This document shows positions 1 to 11,683 of a DNA stretch of 64,000 bases, in pieces. The notes beneath the pieces were generated by a model. That model saw nothing but the letters and a program-made list of their open reading frames with translations. It was not told the DNA's origin and did no database searches. The stretch covers positions 1,393,001-1,457,000 of the forward strand of contig JAUTDP010000005.1 of NCBI GenBank assembly GCA_033439795.1. The letters are read 5' to 3'. A program made the position numbers and the translations under genes. This DNA is from Sordaria brevicollis (Eukaryota > Ascomycota > Sordariomycetes > Sordariales > Sordariaceae). Numbering within the stretch: the first letter of the stretch is position 1; each line of letters opens with the position of its first letter.

Positions 1-1123
1 GGGGAGCCAAACCCCGCGCTCCGGACAAGTGGGGCTCCCGGCGCATGTGGCCGTCATATCCCGGTTCCACGTTTTTCAGCTCGGGCCGGACACGGGTTCC
101 CGAGATGGTCGACATCCGCTTCGGAATATGCATCGGATCCGGAATGTATTCACTAATACTTCGGTTTCGCGAATGTGAGGCTGATGTTGTCTGGGCGTGC
201 AAATGCTCGCTGTCGTTCGCAGGCCCACTGCGACCGTACTCAAGCCCGGCGTATGACTTCTTCTTAGAAATCGTCATGGCTGCGTTGGGTTTCGAGCCTT
301 CAGTAGTTGAAAAAGGTACACTTTCGACTGGATGGGTTTCTGGTATTGCGTCGCGGGTTTGCTGATATCCTAACCTCTTCCACGGGCCTGGTGAATCACT
401 GGGTAACAAAGGTGATGGCAAAGGTGTGACATCGCCCATAGCCGATATTACGGGACTTGGGTAACAGGAGCTCGTTGCCGATACAGGGCTGAAGGGATTC
501 GGAAGACTGCCGGCTCTCAAACTAGGTGTTCGAGAAATTGGTCTGAGGGAAGAAGTAGAGGATTTGTGGTGCAAGGTCAAAGAAGGACGCGAGGATCTTA
601 TAGGTGTCGGCGAAGAACTCAAGGTTCCAAAATTCGAGCTGTCGCCTGCTGCCGTGGTGAAGGGGCTCACTATGGGATTCTCGGTTTGCAGTCGTAACCT
701 GTGACTACTCGGCGAGTGAAGGTTCTGGAGACCCCGCGGGGACGAAGAAAGTCTCGGAGGGGTAGAATCAGATGTGAAGCGCGGCAGTGTGGGTGAAGGA
801 GCAATAGTATGAGACCGAAACTGGATTTGATCAAGGTTGCTGCTTAAGATGCCGGCGCGTTCCCGCTTCGGCGTTGAGACGGACGTCGATCTGGCCGGAG
901 TCTCGGCAGAGGTCAACTTTGGCGATAGTGGAGGGTCGAGGTTGAGGGCCGAGTTTTGGTGGGCATTGTACTCATTGAGGAGACCTGCTGCAGCTACAGC
1001 AGCTGCTGCGTCTTTCCGAGGCGCATCGCCGTCGCCGTGTGTATAAGGAGCCTCCTGGAAGGAGGAGGAAGAAAGAGGAGGAGGAGAGGAATAAATTTGC
1101 GAGTGGGAGTTTCTGGACGACAT
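1..1123 (-). CDS. Ser/Pro-rich protein, N-terminal part; 3' end beyond window
   Basis: A minus-strand reading frame is free of stops from position 1297 to the left edge. The first in-frame ATG is at 1123, giving 374 codons with no stop before the window ends. The protein begins MSSRNSHSQIYSSPPP. It is rich in Ser, Pro, Thr and Arg with many S-P and T-P pairs, which are possible proline-directed phosphosites. It includes an Ala run near residues 38-46 and phrases such as GDVTPLPSPLLP and GPWKRLGYQQ that look constrained rather than random. No catalytic domain lies in the visible part. Such long disordered N-terminal regions often precede a kinase or other regulatory domain in fungal proteins, but that is a guess. 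The upstream in-frame stop at 1298-1300 supports the start. The gene could have introns beyond the edge. Confidence 0.68.
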   Translation of the reverse strand, partial: MSSRNSHSQIYSSPPPLSSSSFQEAPYTHGDGDAPRKDAAAAVAAAGLLNEYNAHQNSALNLDPPLSPKLTSAETPARSTSVSTPKRERAGILSSNLDQIQFRSHTIAPSPTLPRFTSDSTPPRLSSSPRGLQNLHSPSSHRLRLQTENPIVSPFTTAAGDSSNFGTLSSSPTPIRSSRPSLTLHHKSSTSSLRPISRTPSLRAGSLPNPFSPVSATSSCYPSPVISAMGDVTPLPSPLLPSDSPGPWKRLGYQQTRDAIPETHPVESVPFSTTEGSKPNAAMTISKKKSYAGLEYGRSGPANDSEHLHAQTTSASHSRNRSISEYIPDPMHIPKRMSTISGTRVRPELKNVEPGYDGHMRREPHLSGARGLAP

Positions 1124-4100
1124 ATTTGCTGGTACTTCTTGTCTGCAAGTATGTAAAGCGGGCTTGGTGCTGGTCCACCTCCGGGCCTGGTCCACGGGCG
1201 GTCCCACGGGGCGGTCCTCTGGGATGGTCTGTTGTGGTGCCGGTCTTGTCCTGGGATCTTTTTCTGCCCAGGTGATGTACTTTGCGGTTGCGTCGGGTCA
1301 GCGCTGCGGATCCTGGATCGTCTTGACTGCCACTTGCATGCCCTCGATCACGGCCACGTCCACGTCCACGGTTGATATCGAAGACGGGGCAATTCAGGTA
1401 CCCGCGGCTAGCAGGTACTCGTTATCGGGCCTCCCGTCTTTCTTTAAGAATAGTCGCCGGGGTCAGGCCGCGTTCGAAGGGGGTTGTGGTATCGGTCTTG
1501 GTGGTGGTGGTGGGATCTGGGTGTAAGTGGAACCCCCGAGGCTAACGGCGGCTTCGATGACTCTATGTCGAGGTACCTAGGATGGTGTAAGTGACCGAAT
1601 GACTGGCCCGCGGCATTCGCTCCGCAGCAAGGTACCTTTCGGCTGCCGGGTACCTACAATAACAGCAAAATGATTGCTACAAAGGGTCCTGGTCGTCTGT
1701 GTGAGGGTCGAGATGCACCTGGAGGGATTTAGGGGGGAAAATGCAAGAAATTAGCGAATTGCAGACTCGGGTGTGTCCTGGTCCTTGTAGGCCGCAGAAA
1801 TGGGTGTATATGCGGTGGTGTGGTGGTCGGTTTTGGGCTCCGCGCTATGATGCCGGAGAGCGCTATAGGTAGGCGATGAAAGCTTCGATTACGCCCTGCT
1901 GTCTGGCCTGCTGATAGCCCCAGCTTGTCCAGGTCTTGGTTGAGGTTATCTCCTCCGCCACAGAAAGCTTGCCAACTTGTCGGCGACTCGGCCCTCTATT
2001 TCCAAAAGTTTCCGACTCCAAAACAGTATAAGCCCGAACCGCAGTTGGTTGTGAATGCTCGGCGTAGTGAGCCTGGCAAGGCTGTGTTATACGATAGCTT
2101 GGGAACACTCAGCTCACTCAAGTCCCGAGTCTGTAGGTAAACCCGGTAGGCGAATGAGTTGGTAGAGGTAGCGTTCGTCAGGTGTCGTCGTAGGTGCTTG
2201 ATAGGGAAAGGAGCGTGGCTGCGCTGGCTGGTATATGAGTGTAATGATATGTGAGGTGACGACGGCTTGTTGGACTGGACTCCCGTCGCGCAGTTCCTCG
2301 GTCAGTCAGTCCAGGTCCCAGGATCAGAGAGATAGGTAAAATATTATGGTAGAAGGACGGGATTCGGGGTGTTGATCCCTTTTGTTCTAGGTTCGACTCG
2401 TCCCCGGCCGTTGAACTTTTTTTTTGTCCCTCTCAGTCTCCCCTTTCTGTCTTTTGCCGCTGTCGCAGACCCTTGCTGGCCTCGATTTCGGGGTTGGAAG
2501 CTCGATGCGCTTTCGCAAACCGCGACGGGAACGGGGCCACGATGGGGCACGATGGGGCCTGCAACACCTGGGTTGCCTGGGTAGAAAGTACCTTCCTAGC
2601 CTGCTGTTCTAGGGTACCTGCACGCCAGTTGCTGGGGTGCCTGTGTTGCCCTGCCCGGGGTTCGTGATGGAGTTTCCCAGGGACGGGAAGGATGGTCGCA
2701 GCGTGTGCAGCAGTGGCAGGCTGTCGTCGCAGTATGGTGGTAGCGGCAACCCGATACAGCACTGTCGCTGCGCACCTACTCAGTGAACTGAAGCTGTCAG
2801 GAAAGTCAGGGCGTGAAAGGTATCGCGACTTCGTCCCGTGCGTGTTGACTTTGGTGGTGAGCCTCCTCTCACAATCTCGACCTTGTCGCCGCGCGCGGGG
2901 TGCAGTGAGAGGTGAGAGAGGCAGGCGGGCAGTGGGTGGGCCAATTGCCAAAAAAGATGGAGGTAACGTTAACGTCGATTTCGAAAAACAAGCAAATGCT
3001 CTGCAAAGTCTCCAACTCCAAGTGGAACATGCCGTCAGGTGATAACGTGATGAAGACGAGAATAGCCAATGTCTGGAAATTGAGCATTCTCAGATTGCCT
3101 AGGAAAACCACCATGGTCCACGGCGCTCAATAATGCTCATATCCCCAAAAGCACGGATCCCACGCCAGTATTTGTGGTCTAGTAATGTTAGCATGCCAGG
3201 TGACCTCTGTCACGTCCTCACTGTTTAATTTCCTACGGCAACAGCGACTTATTAGGGATGGACATTGCATCACGGTTGCTCCCCGTAGCGCACATGGCGA
3301 CCGGTGGACCAACAACCACTAACACTTGGTAGTTACCTCTAGGTTCGTCTTCCAGAACAAAGAGACGAGACCCGGACTCATTCGTCTCTCGGAACGGGAC
3401 GCAACCAGCGAGTATGTACATACTTATCTACGCTAGGTATGTGTCATCTCGACGAATCCGAACCATAGTGAAATGATGTTATTTTACCATGTAGCACCGA
3501 GACACGTTTGGCAAAGTGCTGCTAGTCAGAATCCATCAAGAGATGACCGGAATGGAAATGAAAGTTCCCTTGTTCAGGAAAAAGAGTCTGGCGATACCTT
3601 CCGTCCCCAGGGATTGTCAATTGGGTGCCAAGCCGTGGTCCACCGGGGTTCTGCGTGCTGAGAAACCCGCACTAGGCTAACCCTGGTCCCGAAAGCGTCC
3701 TAACCGGATGGGAGAGGAGCTTCTCTTCAAAAACATTTTGGGATCGCCAAGGATGATGATCATAACAACTTTCGCAATGAAATCAAACAAGTCCCATTCA
3801 TGCCTCTTTTTTTGTTGCTCATCGAAAAAAAAAAAAAAAAACTTTTTATCGTAGTACCCGCCCGGCAATGCGCGGAATTCGGTCAATGGATGGTGATTGT
3901 CCTAACTATGGTTGATCAAATTGTTACACATGTGCTGCAGCCCCAGATACCCACGCCAGATGCCCAATCATCCACCCCAGATATTCCCAAATGTGCATGC
4001 GTAAAGGTACCTGATACTGAAGTTCCTTTTCCCTGCGGCAACTCCACGTCCTCGCACATGGAGGATCTGCCTTATCTTGGGATTCACCAATTTGGAGCAA

Positions 4101-6106
4101 CCAGGCTGCCACTCGATAGCCACGAAGATATAATCCCGCCGTGGTGTATCTTTGGTTCCAAGGTGGTGCATAGAGGTATTCGCCTCCAGAGATGATAAGA
4201 CTTAAGCCGGGATCGGACTTCCCTAGACCTGGAACTTGGCGTTAAACCAGGGCGCAACTAACACACAAATGGAAGCTGTTGAGGGCAAAGAGAAGGCCAA
4301 AGAGTGCAAGCAAGAACAAGCCTCCTCGGGTCGACTGACAAGACGAATCACCAGTTCCTCTGGTTCGACTTTTGTCAGTTGTCTGGGCCGCACCACATTC
4401 GCACGATGTCTAACCGACCGAATTAATTGGCTGCGCCTCCTTCAGATTCTGGAAGGGGACGACAAGTGCTACCCTGACGGCCTTCATGCTGTTTGGTTGG
4501 ATATGCGTTAAAGTTTGGGGCATCCATCCCATTGAACCCCAAAATTCCAAAATCCCTTGGCGGATGTGTCGATGTGCACGGGATTAACCCAGAGAGTCCG
4601 GTTGGCAGAGAAAGGCTGAGAACCTCGATGACCAAATTGACAGTTGCAGTAGAGGAAGCTTTGGCTATGACCGAACAAGGTGGAAGAGAAAGAAACCAAG
4701 AGAGAGCCGGAGACCGAAAAATGAGACAGCTCAACGTCATCTTTCCCCCGAATGATGTCGATGTCGATGCCGGTGATCGCGACTTGGCTCTCTGTCCCCA
4801 CGATCCCCGCGATGTCGAACGCCCTCAACTTTCTCCGCTGAGAGAGCTCTCCGTTGCCCGGACAAGTCATCCGCATCCCTGGGCCGTCCCGTCCATGTTC
4901 AGGGACCTAGGACGAGACTGACCCTATTTTCTCCTTCATAAGGAATTGTCTGTGTGTTTCCCCTCCGTACCTACAGATTACCACGACGGGATCCGCGGGG
5001 ATCAATGCGCGCTTCCACAACAGACCAGCGTACAGGGCTGCTCAAGATACCTATAAAAGCAGAAACGGCCCATCCCGTTGTGGCTTTCGAGTTTCAACTC
5101 TTCAAACCCCAATCGAGGGTCCGCTTGTGGTCGAGTATTATTCCAATTTGTTCCATGGCCCGACCGAATTTGGGAGGATCACCACTTTTCACCATGTTGT
5201 GCATCCCACCTTTTTCAAGATTTGCAGCTCTCTCCCACTGTGATTTCCGATTACATATCCGAATTTCGCATTTTAGTTTTTTTAGGACCGAGATGGTTAT
5301 CGATGCTATCATCAGCTCCTTCAACTTCCTTAATCCCTGCCACAGTCACGTGGGAGTGACGTATTGCGTCGACCTGGGGACTGCCGCGCCGGCCAGCGGA
5401 GAACCTGAACAGTTTGCACTTTGCAGTTTGCACTTGTCGAAATTTGGAGGCGTATGGGGGACTTTTCAGCCAGGCTCACCAGGCTTGAATGCTTGAAGCT
5501 TGCCAGCCTAAACGCGTGCTAACGGTGCCGAGGTGCATCAATGGCATGCATTCTGGAATTCGACTTGACCGTCAGAAAACCTGACGAGAGTTTCGTCTGG
5601 TTCGCGTCGATACCTTATATCGATGAAGAGAATCTGGATAAGGGATGATCATGAAACATCTGCCGGATATTTATACAAGAACTTGAAGCGGAAACAAAAC
5701 ATCTTGGCTACCTACCTAGCAAGGTTCTCAGACGACCGCGGGGTGTCACCATCCAACATAGCTTGGCATTGACAGAAAGCAAGCTCCCAGGTTTTCGCAA
5801 ATTATCAGAAACATTTTTAAACTCTCTTTCTCTTTCGTCATATCCCGGCGCATGATTCAAGGGGTCTGACCGACACTCGACCCTGAACTTCTTTCTTTCA
5901 TCCCTACCTACCTACTTCCTGTCTGTGTGCCTGTGTTCCTGGCATCAACAGTCTCTACCGTCCAGAAGCATCAGGCACTTTCTGCAGGACAGGCGGCATT
6001 CATCTGAAGAGCCAAAGCAAGGCACCGCGCCCAATACATACATAACGACGACATATCTACGCACGCAGCCTTGCAACAAAAGCTCAGTTGGGGAAGAAGA
6101 AGGAGT
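1124..6106. other. Intergenic region between divergent genes
   Basis: About 5 kb separate the minus-strand gene at the left edge from the plus-strand acyltransferase gene, so both promoters and leaders lie here. Many short ORFs occur on both strands (the longest about 180 codons at 4954-5496), but they overlap each other, lack recognisable motifs and look like chance frames in moderately GC-rich DNA. Visible sequence features are a 17-base A run near 3824-3840, AGGTACCT-type palindromes near 1571 and 1631, and a TATAAAAG sequence near 5050. A pyrimidine-rich stretch with CTACCTACCTA at about 5890-5930 precedes the acyltransferase and probably lies in its leader. Confidence 0.5.
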
Positions 6107-8000
6107 ATGACATCCACATCAACGTCGGCGGACGCCTTCGCCGGCCAAGGCGATAACATTCTCCGGCCTCGACCACGGAAACCCTTGCATGCTCAGGTCT
6201 CTCAACTCTCCCAAGACGCAAACGGGGATAACGACCATGCAAACGGTACCGGAGCCAACAGGTACGACCAGCGAAATGAGCCATGGCCGAAGTGGGAAGA
6301 TACCGGGGCATATCTCCAGAATGCTAACATGATCTTCCGTCAGTGTTACCGGCCAAAGTAGCGGTCGTTCGACCCCGATCCCGTCCGATGCTCCCCCGTC
6401 CATCCAGTCTCTCTCGACCGCCCGTAAGCAAGTCCGCGCCGAGCAACGCCGTCGTATTTTTCCCACGATAGAGTTCGCGAGCCGAGTATCCCATTTCGAT
6501 CCCAACAGCGACTACCGAGACTTCCATGGCTTCTTCAACCTCTTCTGGATTGGCCTGGCCATCATGGCCATCACCACCGGTCTGCGCAACATCAAAGACA
6601 CGGGTTACCCGCTGCGGGTTCAGATCTGGGGTCTCTTTACCGTCAAGCTCTGGCATCTTGCCGTTGCCGACTTCTTGATGGTTGCCACCACCGCCGTGTC
6701 TTTTCCGCTACACAAGATCTTCCGTGCTGCCCCCGCTGGCGGCGCCCTGACCTGGGCCAAAGGCGGCATGGCCATCCAGAGCATCTACCAGGCAGCTTGG
6801 CTATCCGTTTGGATTATCATCCCCTTTTGGCTCGAATGGACATGGACGGCCCAGGTCTTCCTCTTGCTACACACTATGGTGCTTCTCATGAAGATGCACT
6901 CATACTCGTTCTACATGGGCCATCTCTCCGAGACCGAGAAGCGTCTCCGGGCGCTCGACGACCCGGCCACTGCCTCCAAGGCCCCGGCCTACCTCTACCC
7001 AACTCCCGAAAACCCCATGGGCACGGTTGCCAGCCATAAACAGCATGCGGCCGAAGCTGCCGCCGAAGCGAATGGGCAAGAGACCAAGGAGATCAGTACC
7101 CCCAACGAGGACGCCGAGGTCGCCCTGCTCCGCGAGGACCTCGCCCGTGAACTCACCTCGCCCATGGGCAACATCACGTACCCAGCCAACCTAACGTGGG
7201 CCAACTACCTCGACTACCTCTGCTGCCCAACTTTGTGCTACGAGATCGAGTACCCGCGCACCTCCCATATCGACTGGCAGAACCTCCTGTCCAAGATCCT
7301 GGCCGTCTTCGGCTGCATCTTCCTCCTGACCGTCATCTCAGAGGAGTTCATCCTGCCCTACCTGACCGACGCCTCCATCCGCCTCGACCCTTCGCTGCGC
7401 ACCGCTGACAACGCGCTTACGGCGCTCGAAGTCCTGCTCATCCTGGCCGAGACCATCTCCTGGCTTCTGTTCCCCTTCATGCTCACCTTCCTGCTGGTCT
7501 TCCTCGTCATCTTCGAGTACGTCCTCGGTGCCTTTGCCGAGATCACGCACTTTGCGGATCGCCACTTCTACTCGGACTGGTGGAACAGCACGGACTGGAT
7601 GGAGTTTTCGCGCGAGTGGAACGTACCCGTGTACAATTTCTTGCGGAGACACGTGTACAGCGTCAGCAGGCCGCACGTGGGCAGGGTGAACGCGACGGTG
7701 ATTACGTTTCTGATCTCGGCTGTCGGTCACGAAATTGTCATGGGGTGCATCACCAAGAAGCTGCGCGGGTACGGCTTCATTTGCCAGATGCTCCAGCTGC
7801 CGATAGTCATGCTGCAGCGGACTAAGTGGGTGAGGGGCAAGAAGACGTTGAATAATGTTTGCTTTTGGTGTAGTATGATTTTGGGGTTGAGTTTGGTGAG
7901 TTCATTCCTCTCTCTCGTCCTTCCTCTATAGCTCGGAGTGCGGCTAGGTGACTGACATATGATGCTGTGACAGATTTGCTCGCTTTACGTGTTGGTATAA
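6107..8000 (+). CDS. are2: Sterol O-acyltransferase (ARE2-like, MBOAT family)
   Basis: This gene encodes an ER membrane enzyme of the ACAT/DGAT1 branch of the MBOAT family, which esterifies sterols with fatty acyl-CoA for storage in lipid droplets. Three exons are deduced: 6107-6261, 6344-7895 and 7974-8000. The introns are 82 and 78 nt, phases agree, and the first intron has a GCTAAC branch site just before CAG. The product is 577 aa. Several hydrophobic membrane segments are present from about residue 105 onward. The family signature FYSDWWNS is at 460-467, and the putative catalytic His is H514 in SAVGHEIVMG. Splicing out the last intron restores the usual short hydrophobic C-terminus, ICSLYVLV. 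The N-terminal 50 residues are polar and cytosolic-like. An acyl-CoA:diacylglycerol enzyme is the alternative, but the overall layout resembles yeast Are1/Are2 more closely. Confidence 0.9.
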
Positions 8001-9943
8001 GAAAGTCCGAACCCCGTTGTTCTTTCTCCGGCCGGTTGCCAGGAGTACTACATACAGCACATACCATAACATCATATACTACACGTCGTACAAGGGGGGA
8101 GATGTAGGCGTCTAATATAAAGAGGGGAAGAAAGAGAACAGCAAAGCGTTTTATATGCTTATTTCGCATATACGCATTGGATTCAACACCACACACTGGG
8201 CAAGGCGTTTTCTGGTACACGATTCAAATCTGTTTTTGGGCGGTCGTCGTTGTGCTTTCCGGTAGAGGGGCTGTTAGCGAATCGGTAGATAGAGTGAAGG
8301 TGTACGGTGTCTTGTCGGCTCACCTGATGTTTTTCTGTGTTCGTAGAGTACAGATACCCCTTTATACATATTACCAGCACATACATGTATTGTTTTTATT
8401 TCAACCCGCACAACTTCCTGCAGCCTCAAAAAGACTGTTGTATTCTAGACGTTACCGACAACAACCCGACTCTTTGGTGACATGGTCAAGTATAAGAGTG
8501 CATATCTCAATACCCACTGAAATATGCTTCTACATACGTCACGTTCTTTGTAGCAGTGCCTGGTCATTGATCCCATTCTAACATATTCATCTCATACCTG
8601 CAGGAGTACCGCCAATGCTACGCCCACTAGCTCTTCCTATTTCTCCCACTGCAGTCCCTCATCCCCTCACATCTCATCTCATCTGGAATTTATCGATCGC
8701 CGAAGCATCCTTTGTTGCGCTCGTTTTTAGTCAACGCACAAGAACGGAACATCGATGCCTCTAACGCAGATGACGGACGATGGGGTGGGCCTTGCCTCCC
8801 GGGACGCTCTATAGTAGAACGTAGGTACCCTGAATTGTGCCTGCCAGTTTCGAAAAGGTTAAAGGTTACCTACCACTTTCACTTGGCAGACAAGTCTTCC
8901 AATCCCCCAAGGAAAGAACGACGACAAAAAATAACCCCTAGGTTGCGACTGCCACTTTTGATCGCTGCCATTCAGTCACTCAGGTTCCAGTTCTGATTAG
9001 GCCTTCGTTAGCGGTGGAGAGCAAGAAGTGGAATGACCGACGGGATGACATCTTGTTCGAGCTGAGTACTTACATATAACGAGATTCACGATGAATATTC
9101 GGCTGCCAGGTGCGAGGTAACAACTTTGTGGGTAGAGTTTTTGTTGATAGACAACACCATGTTAAGTTGGATCATCGGTGAATAGAATTCAACTTGTCGA
9201 CAAACGTATAGTGAATTACTTACAAGTACGTTGCCTGGCATATCCGTGCCAGAGTTTTTGGTGCCCGTTATCATCCTAGAATCTTGAGCTGTGATGAGGA
9301 GGCCGTCCACTGCTTCCCTCACAGCCTCGCCCTATCTTATGTATTGGCACAGCTCGATGTATTGCCATGTGCCACTCTGTTAGCAGAAGCTCACTAATTG
9401 CGATATGGAGAGATGATTGGTTTTGTCATGTGGATTCCCGTATAGGAAAATCCAGAAACGTTGATATGTTTGTATAGAGTACGTTATATCGTCATTCCCG
9501 TGGCCTAGATACGACCAAAAAAAAAGAAAAAAAAAAAAAAAAAAGTGAACCCCAAGAAAAGGCAACCCCCATTGAATTGCTTCATCATTCATGCGTGACA
9601 CTTCCTAATGCTTGTCCTTGACCCGTATATTCCAAAGCGTTCCCTACGCGTTCTTTGCCTTCTCCTTGGCGTGACCAAGAAGCCCTCTAACTTCTGCCCG
9701 CTCAATGTCATATCCCGAGACATTTCCGTATCATGCAATGTATAAAACGTTAATCGTGTCGTTACTGTCTCTTTATTGGGTTTCGTTCGCCCACATATGA
9801 GTAGTAGAAAAGCAGAGAAATCGACCGGTCGTTATCCCAACCAAACACCGAACCCCAATGATCCATTCAATGCAAGCCGTCGCAACACCTGCCGAAAGGA
9901 AATGACCGTGAATATAAGGAAATAGAAACCAAAACTGTTGAGT
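8001..9943. other. Convergent 3' intergenic region
   Basis: This stretch lies between the 3' ends of the acyltransferase gene and the J-domain gene, so it should hold both 3' UTRs and polyadenylation sites. No credible coding region is seen; a 134-codon plus frame at 8177-8581 has no recognisable features. An interrupted A tract at 9518-9544 is the only simple repeat. Confidence 0.5.
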
Positions 9944-11683
9944 TCAAGACGCCCTCAAGTCGGTACGGAGGTAGTAAGGGTCTCGAGAAATTGGAGGAGA
10001 CCTAGTGGCGTAGGGTATATCGGCCATGTTTACATCAGTGATGTCGTATCTCTTTCCCTCTTTCACGTTCATACCCGAGGACGAGTATACGCGTGCGGGC
10101 CCGTAGACATCAGGGGCAACCCGTGTGGCTGAAGTTCCTCGTGAGTAAGATTTGGGGTACGTTGGCTCATCGCGCCTTGAGCTTCTGCCAATATCCGCTT
10201 TGTACCGCAGTGAGTCCGAGGGGGAGTCCACATAACGTGAACGATGACGGCGGCCGTAGTCATCATCTGAGTCGTTATGGTAGCTAGTATCGAAATGTCG
10301 GTCTGAGCTAGTAGGAGCCCAAGTGGTATGGCGTTGCAAATGCGGTGGTGCCTGGAAGTGATGCCCAGGGTGTACATCGGTTTGTGACCGATATAGGGGA
10401 CGAGAGGGAGAAACCTGAGGCGGAGGAACGCCAGGAGACTTTGAAGCTTTGACGTTGAGCGGAGTAAGGCGAGGCGAAATATTGACGATGTTTGGGCCGT
10501 CTTTGGACCTGGCTGGAGTCTCATGGGAGGATCGACGGGGCCGAGCAGATGATCGTGGAACTTCGTCGTCGTCATAGTCGGCTTGAGGAGTACGGGGGAC
10601 TTCATTCTTGAAACTGAATGTTTGGGCCCTTGGCAGCTTCGGAATCCTTTCAGGCACGCGTTCCTGCTCGGGAATTCTGGTGCCCTTGCTCATCATATAT
10701 AGTTTTGCCTTTTCCAGCGGGTCTTCAGACACAGTACCTGCAGCAGGACGGGAGGACGACTTTTCTCGCTCAAAGTCATGCTCGCGAGACCTGGAACCAT
10801 CTCGTTCCTTGCTCTCGGCGTGTTTCTTGCTTGAAGACCTTGCGGATTTTTTGTCCAACATGGAAGGCTCCTCCAAATCCTCGACTTCGATCGAGGGGTT
10901 CTTGTGCCGCCGAGATTTCTCCTCCACTTTTCGTTCCTTCTCGACTCTTTCCCGCTCCCTCTCAGTCTTCTTTTTCTCGGCCTTGCGGCCGCCGAGCTCC
11001 ATTTCTTCCAACTCCCTTTTCAAGTCCCTCTGACGCTTTGCCCTCTTCTCCTCTTCATCCCTGCGCTTGTCCTTCGGCCTCTCCTCTTCTCGTCTCAGCG
11101 GTCTCTCCTCCTCGCGTCTTGAAGGCCTTTCTTCCTCACGCCTGGATGGCCTTTCCTCTTCGCGCCTTGGAGGTCTTTCCTCTTCGTGCCTTGGGTGCTT
11201 TTCATAGCTAGTTGCCCGACGAGCACGTCTCTCTTCACTGAAGCCCATATCCGCAAAGCGAGCGGTAGGAACTTCCTCGTGAGAGCGCGAGGGTTGAAAG
11301 TACATCTTCTCCCTGGTTGATGTCGTTGTCCTGTGAGAAGGACGCTCCGGCGTACTGAAAGCAAACTCCTTGTGTCTAGGTGAAGATCGAGCGGCTGGAG
11401 AACTCGCCGCGGTCTTGGAGGTAGCCCGAGCCTTTTGTTGGTTGAGTTCCTGCATTCGAACCTGATGTTCATACTTGGCCCTCTCCTCGTCATTGTTGAG
11501 GAGTTCGTAGGCTTGCTGGACCTTTTGGAACTCATCTTGCTTCTCAGCTTTCAGAGTCGGATCTTGGACCTTGTCTGGATGACACTTGAGGACCAATTTT
11601 CGGTAGGCTGTCCGGATCTCAGTCTTGTCTGCCGTCTTTGCGATGCCGAGGACCTGCCACGGGTCGGGAGGAAGAGACGACAT
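9944..11683 (-). CDS. J-domain (DnaJ/Hsp40-like) protein with charged repeats
   Basis: A single uninterrupted 579-codon frame starts at an ATG at 11683. Residues 6-72 form a J domain: PWQVLGIAKTADKTEIRTAYRKL is followed by the HPD tripeptide at 35-37, so it should stimulate an Hsp70 ATPase. The Gly/Phe-rich, zinc-finger and substrate-binding domains of classical DnaJ are absent, making this a J-only (type III) protein. Residues 148-300 are extremely rich in Glu, Arg and Lys, including five copies of an octapeptide of the form EEERPSRR at 167-205, and are likely helical or disordered. Basic clusters there could act as nuclear localisation signals. The C-terminal half is Ser/Pro/Arg-rich and of low complexity. 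Fungal J proteins of this architecture have no assigned client, so function beyond Hsp70 partnership is unknown. Confidence 0.9.
   Translation of the reverse strand: MSSLPPDPWQVLGIAKTADKTEIRTAYRKLVLKCHPDKVQDPTLKAEKQDEFQKVQQAYELLNNDEERAKYEHQVRMQELNQQKARATSKTAASSPAARSSPRHKEFAFSTPERPSHRTTTSTREKMYFQPSRSHEEVPTARFADMGFSEERRARRATSYEKHPRHEEERPPRREEERPSRREEERPSRREEERPLRREEERPKDKRRDEEEKRAKRQRDLKRELEEMELGGRKAEKKKTERERERVEKERKVEEKSRRHKNPSIEVEDLEEPSMLDKKSARSSSKKHAESKERDGSRSREHDFEREKSSSRPAAGTVSEDPLEKAKLYMMSKGTRIPEQERVPERIPKLPRAQTFSFKNEVPRTPQADYDDDEVPRSSARPRRSSHETPARSKDGPNIVNISPRLTPLNVKASKSPGVPPPQVSPSRPLYRSQTDVHPGHHFQAPPHLQRHTTWAPTSSDRHFDTSYHNDSDDDYGRRHRSRYVDSPSDSLRYKADIGRSSRRDEPTYPKSYSRGTSATRVAPDVYGPARVYSSSGMNVKEGKRYDITDVNMADIPYATRSPPISRDPYYLRTDLRAS
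11069..11185 (-). repeat. In-frame 24-bp coding tandem repeat
   Basis: About five copies of a 24-bp unit encode the repeated octapeptide EEERPSRR (variants with P, S or L at the sixth position) in the J-domain protein. The copies differ at synonymous and a few nonsynonymous sites, so the array is not freshly expanded, but copy number may vary between strains. Confidence 0.8.

Noticed and set aside
2433..2951. 172-codon minus-strand frame
   Set aside because: Arg/Ser/Pro-rich with no motif, overlapped by several equally long plus frames in the leader region of the left-edge gene; a chance frame in GC-rich DNA.
4954..5496. 180-codon plus frame with a TATAAAAG sequence nearby (about 5050)
   Set aside because: The translation has no domain or conserved feel, the TATA-like sequence lies inside the frame, and no splice-supported extension was found.
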